Below are positions 60,926-64,000 of a stretch of 64,000 bases of DNA, in pieces. Origin of the DNA: Thelephora terrestris. Taxonomy: Eukaryota > Basidiomycota > Agaricomycetes > Thelephorales > Thelephoraceae. The notes under the pieces are model-generated. The model was not told where the DNA came from and made no database searches. It was given only the letters and a program-made list of their open reading frames with translations. The stretch lies in assembly GCA_015956445.1 (NCBI GenBank), contig WIUZ02000008.1:992001-1056000 (forward strand), given 5' to 3'. Both the position numbers and the translations under genes were made by a program. Position 1 is the stretch's first letter. Each line of letters begins with the position of its first letter.

Positions 60926-61310
60926 GAATCCAATCGCGCAAAGCCGGTGAACTTGCCGGAAGGATAGACGTGTCCACCATTCTCACGTTCTCGAACGAAC
61001 GAGGGTAGCTTGGTTCGCGCGGGGACGATTCGGGAGTTCTGAAGGGTTGAGAGCGTGGAGAGGACGTCCTGGCTGGCACGGTCGTGTAGGATTCTGGTTT
61101 GATTGACACGGACCCGGTAATCCAGGTCCAGCTGCTCTTCCTAGGAGAATCTCCTGTGGAAGGAACCAACTCACTTGTGCTGCTCGTCGGCTTCTCGTTC
61201 AGTTTCTTCCTTTTGGAAGTCTTTGACTTGGACCTGATCTTCTTGAACAGCCCTGTCCAGTGACTTCGCTTTCTCCTTCAGTGGGGAGTCAGTGTGGGGC
61301 TAATCGGAAA
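60926..61310 (-). pseudogene. fragment of an unidentified charged, helical protein gene
   Basis: Joined directly to the CR remnant. On the minus strand an open stretch encodes a charged helix (KEKAKSLDRAVQEDQ) and, after a GTGAGT..CTCCTAG intron-like gap, a region with RVRVNQTRILHDRASQDV and PSFVRERENGGHVYPSGKF. No start or full gene is visible. It could be the end of a host gene or of a repeat. Not recognised. Confidence 0.35.
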
Positions 61311-61598
61311 AACGAACACCAAACTGTGACTATTATATAGATCATTGCACATTCGAGGCAGTTATTTAGGCTTCTGTGTCGTTCCCACTCAACTCAGCTC
61401 ACATACTTTGCGTTGTGTTATGTGCTAAATGTGCTTAACATGCTTAAGATATAATGATATGCTGGAGACCTTGTGTCGGGACGTTCAAGTTCAGCATGTT
61501 TCATCGTTTTAGCACGATCATCAATTGTGTAGATTTCCCGATGCCTCGGACCGTGGGGCGCGCTACAGGGCCAAAAAGAGTCGAGAGAGCGGCAGAAC

Positions 61599-61629
61599 CT
61601 AGGCTGGAATCCAGCCTCAAATTCAGAGC
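61599..61629. repeat. 31-bp segment shared with 33223-33253
   Basis: Exact copy of the segment at 33223-33253, here between a CR gene remnant and the F-box gene. Flanks differ. Probably a dispersed repeat edge. Confidence 0.7.
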
Positions 61630-62557
61630 GGGGGGAAGGGGTGGCTTGGGGGTGACGGAACCAGTTTGCGCGAAGGGATCAGATAGATCGTTATCGTGTT
61701 TTCCTCGACTCGTCATTTTCGAATGACAGCTCAATCTCATTCCTGGGAAATAGACTCGGGTGAAGCGAAATGAAGCCGTTTATTGCGTTGTAAAAAATCC
61801 TGGGCATTGACATCAGTAAAATTTGGCTGAAATGTCAAATATAGTCGTTTTCTGAATGAACTGAACTGAAAAACTCAGCCTAGAGCACTGAAAATGGGGC
61901 GCCTACCAGAAAGGCGACCTAAATCGCCTTGACTTCAATTGATTTGAGTGACCGAGTTCCAGTCACTGTAGTTCTTACAGTTTTGAGGTTCTCGTCAACT
62001 CTACGGTTCTTGATCGGACTGGGCGCCCCCCCTGACTGACACCCATCCATTTCAAGTTTTGATCTGGCTCTGTCATTTTTCGGTAGGATAGGTATGATTA
62101 GAAGCTATGGGGGACACGCAGAGAGTACCACACTTGACGGCTACCAGCCTAGGCTCCAAGTCAACCGCACAGAGGTGCTTGAAGTTCTCGGCTTTGGGTT
62201 TGCGCAAGCGTCTCAAAAACCACCTCGCAATGTCCTGGACGAGAATCCGGGCTGTCATCTTCATTGTCAACTAGTGGTGGTCTACGTTTCCAAGGGCCGC
62301 GGATACAAGTAGCAATGCTAATATATGCGCCGGGCCCAAGAGTGCACCACCACTGCCCCAACCGCCACAGAGTCTCCCGCCATAACCCTCCGTAGGATTG
62401 AGGGGAGATCGAACTAGACCCAAGGATGTCAAGCCTAAGCATTAGTTCAATATCGTCGATGAGACGAGTTTCCATGATTCCGGCATTGCCCAAACACCGA
62501 CGAACAAGCGTCCGTGTATGGACTGTGTGCGTTATGGAATCGAAGATTAGAAGGTAG
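61630..62557. other. spacer before the F-box gene
   Basis: Short frames on both strands only (for example minus 62161-62493), without family resemblance. Treated as non-coding 3' flank. Confidence 0.4.
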
Positions 62558-64000
62558 TCAGAACGTCAATATGGTTATTTCGGCACCCATGTGAGATTCT
62601 CTACCCGGCTGTACATCAAAACATCAGCATAGAAGGAACTACATGCAACAGGTATCCTCACCGTCATCAGAATGATGTTGTCCTCCGTCATCATAACTTC
62701 GGTATCGTCGTCATCTTCAACTGGTACGTCCAACCGCGCCTTCTTTCCAACCAGACGATAATGCTCTGCGTCGTTAGGGCCTTCGGGGGAGCCATTAGAT
62801 ACGAAAAACTGTTTTTCGGTCATCGAAGGTCGGAAGGTGGTCACTTCGAGCGTCATCACCCGTTGTTGTTCCACGGGGACGCTGAAGTGGATGATCCTCG
62901 AACTCGATATAAACGCTCCATAGTTAAACAAGTCATCGGCTTCCTGAGGATCCGCAACCCACGCATATCGCTTCCACTCTTCCCATGCGACGGACTGGCA
63001 TGTTTCGGAAAGACGGAGAAGGGTACTGACGAAGACGACGATCAGAGTTATGTGACTGGGGTACTGGTAGTGATACGGTTCCTGGGTCTCTTCCACGAAT
63101 ATGGTCAAGATGCGATCCTCCGGTAGGGTGTAGAACGTGGAATGGTTGTAATGATAGGAATCGCCGCTATAGACTTCGACGGAGCTACGACCGTTGAGCC
63201 TGCTCGGCAAGGAGAACTTGCATTGAGGCCTCCCTGGGTCACCAGCCGGTGAAATGTCGTAGAGCTCCAACACCGCATTTGATTCCGTGCTGGGTCGGCT
63301 GCGATCGCAGGCGGCCAACAACAACCGTGCCTCTGCGGGAAAGAGGAAAGCAGAGTAATCCCGCTCACGGTAGTTCTATAAACATCTCAAGATCAACGCG
63401 TCGGAGCTGCTCCGGCAAGAACACCCACATGTACCAGTTTACCGGTCGTCCAATCCCAGATAAGAGTATCGTGAGGGTGTTGGTTCCCGAGACACAGGCA
63501 CACCTGCGATCCGCAGATAGATATGTCGAAGAAGGAGATTCCGGTCCCTGGGTGATCGATAATCGGAACGGACGCCTTTGGGTGCTTCTTCCCATCCGAT
63601 GAGCGGAGGATGTGTAAGCGTATTCTAGTAGGGCGAGAAACTCAACTAAGCGCGGTGACTCTTGTGCTTCCAGAGGAGTAACGTACCGGGAGTTGATGAC
63701 CCTTTGATCCTCATACACGATGAGCACATCAGCCGACGGATCGGTGGTATACCCATCGATGGACATCTCAAGCTTATCGAGCGTCCATTCCTCCTGTTTG
63801 ATCCCTCTCGAGACGGACGGCAAGCGGATGAAGTGCAAGCTGGTGCGTTTGTCGCCAACCACGGTACTGAAGACTCCGCCCACAAACTCGTTCGCTCCAA
63901 GGACCCCCGATAGCTTCACGACTGTTTTCTCTGCTGGCTCCAGTCGATCCCACCGCGACCAATAGGTGCGCAGTTGATCCCGACGCATAGCGATAGACGC
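62558..64000 (-). CDS. F-box-type protein with WD-like C-terminal region, partial
   Basis: Runs off the window at 64000, so the N-terminus with the F-box is missing. Visible exons (complement): 62558-62608, 62662-63332 and 63369-64000 and beyond. Introns are 53 and 36 bp. The visible protein follows the common Agaricomycete F-box layout: LRTYWSRWDRLEPAEK, the FVGGVFST..LHFIRLPS block, DVLIVYEDQR, then beta-propeller-like segments (VLELYDISPAG, CKFSLPSR, YTLPEDRILTIFVEE). Such proteins are substrate adaptors of SCF ubiquitin ligases. The assignment rests on this pattern, since the F-box itself is outside the window. Confidence 0.7.

Overview
The window comes from a filamentous basidiomycete, almost certainly a mushroom-forming Agaricomycete. 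Genes are split by many 45-60 bp GT..AG introns. The gene content is typical of that class: NACHT/beta-propeller STAND receptors in tandem, a Plavaka-type transposase with a DUF6532-like neighbour, a nuclease-plus-kinase protein of the Crinkler-related (CR) kind, a divergent G-alpha subunit and an F-box/WD-like protein.

Layout. (1) 1-12.5 kb is a nested pile of repeats. Two nearly identical 3.3 kb units (751-4046 and 6680-9970) have TGTCAGG..CCTGACA ends, perfect 5-bp target duplications and an intron-bearing gene behind a CCAAT/E-box/TATA promoter. The second unit and two solo LTRs sit inside an older, decayed relative of the same family. (2) 12.9-33.1 kb holds three head-to-tail paralogous NLR-type receptor genes on the minus strand, with conserved intron positions. 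The middle copy appears frameshifted, and a small Pro/Ser-rich plus-strand gene lies between copies 1 and 2. (3) 33.95-40.83 kb is a DNA transposon with matched terminal inverted repeats. It carries a Plavaka/CACTA-like transposase and, divergently, a 185-aa protein and a DUF6532-like gene. (4) 41.1-55.8 kb is a conserved housekeeping block: a RasGEF (Lte1-like) and an Akr1-type ankyrin-DHHC palmitoyltransferase with start codons 46 bp apart, a Cbf1-like bHLH factor, and a G-alpha with a serine where the catalytic glutamine should be. (5) 57.8-64 kb is accessory again: the CR nuclease-kinase gene, a remnant of a second copy, an unidentified gene fragment, and an F-box gene that runs off the window end.

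The conserved block (signalling, lipidation, transcription) is flanked on both sides by innate-immunity or conflict genes and mobile DNA. Exon models were read by eye from splice signals and reading frame. Summed exon lengths are multiples of three for all multi-exon models that could be tested, except the frameshifted NLR copy. Family names rest on recognised motifs, not on searches.
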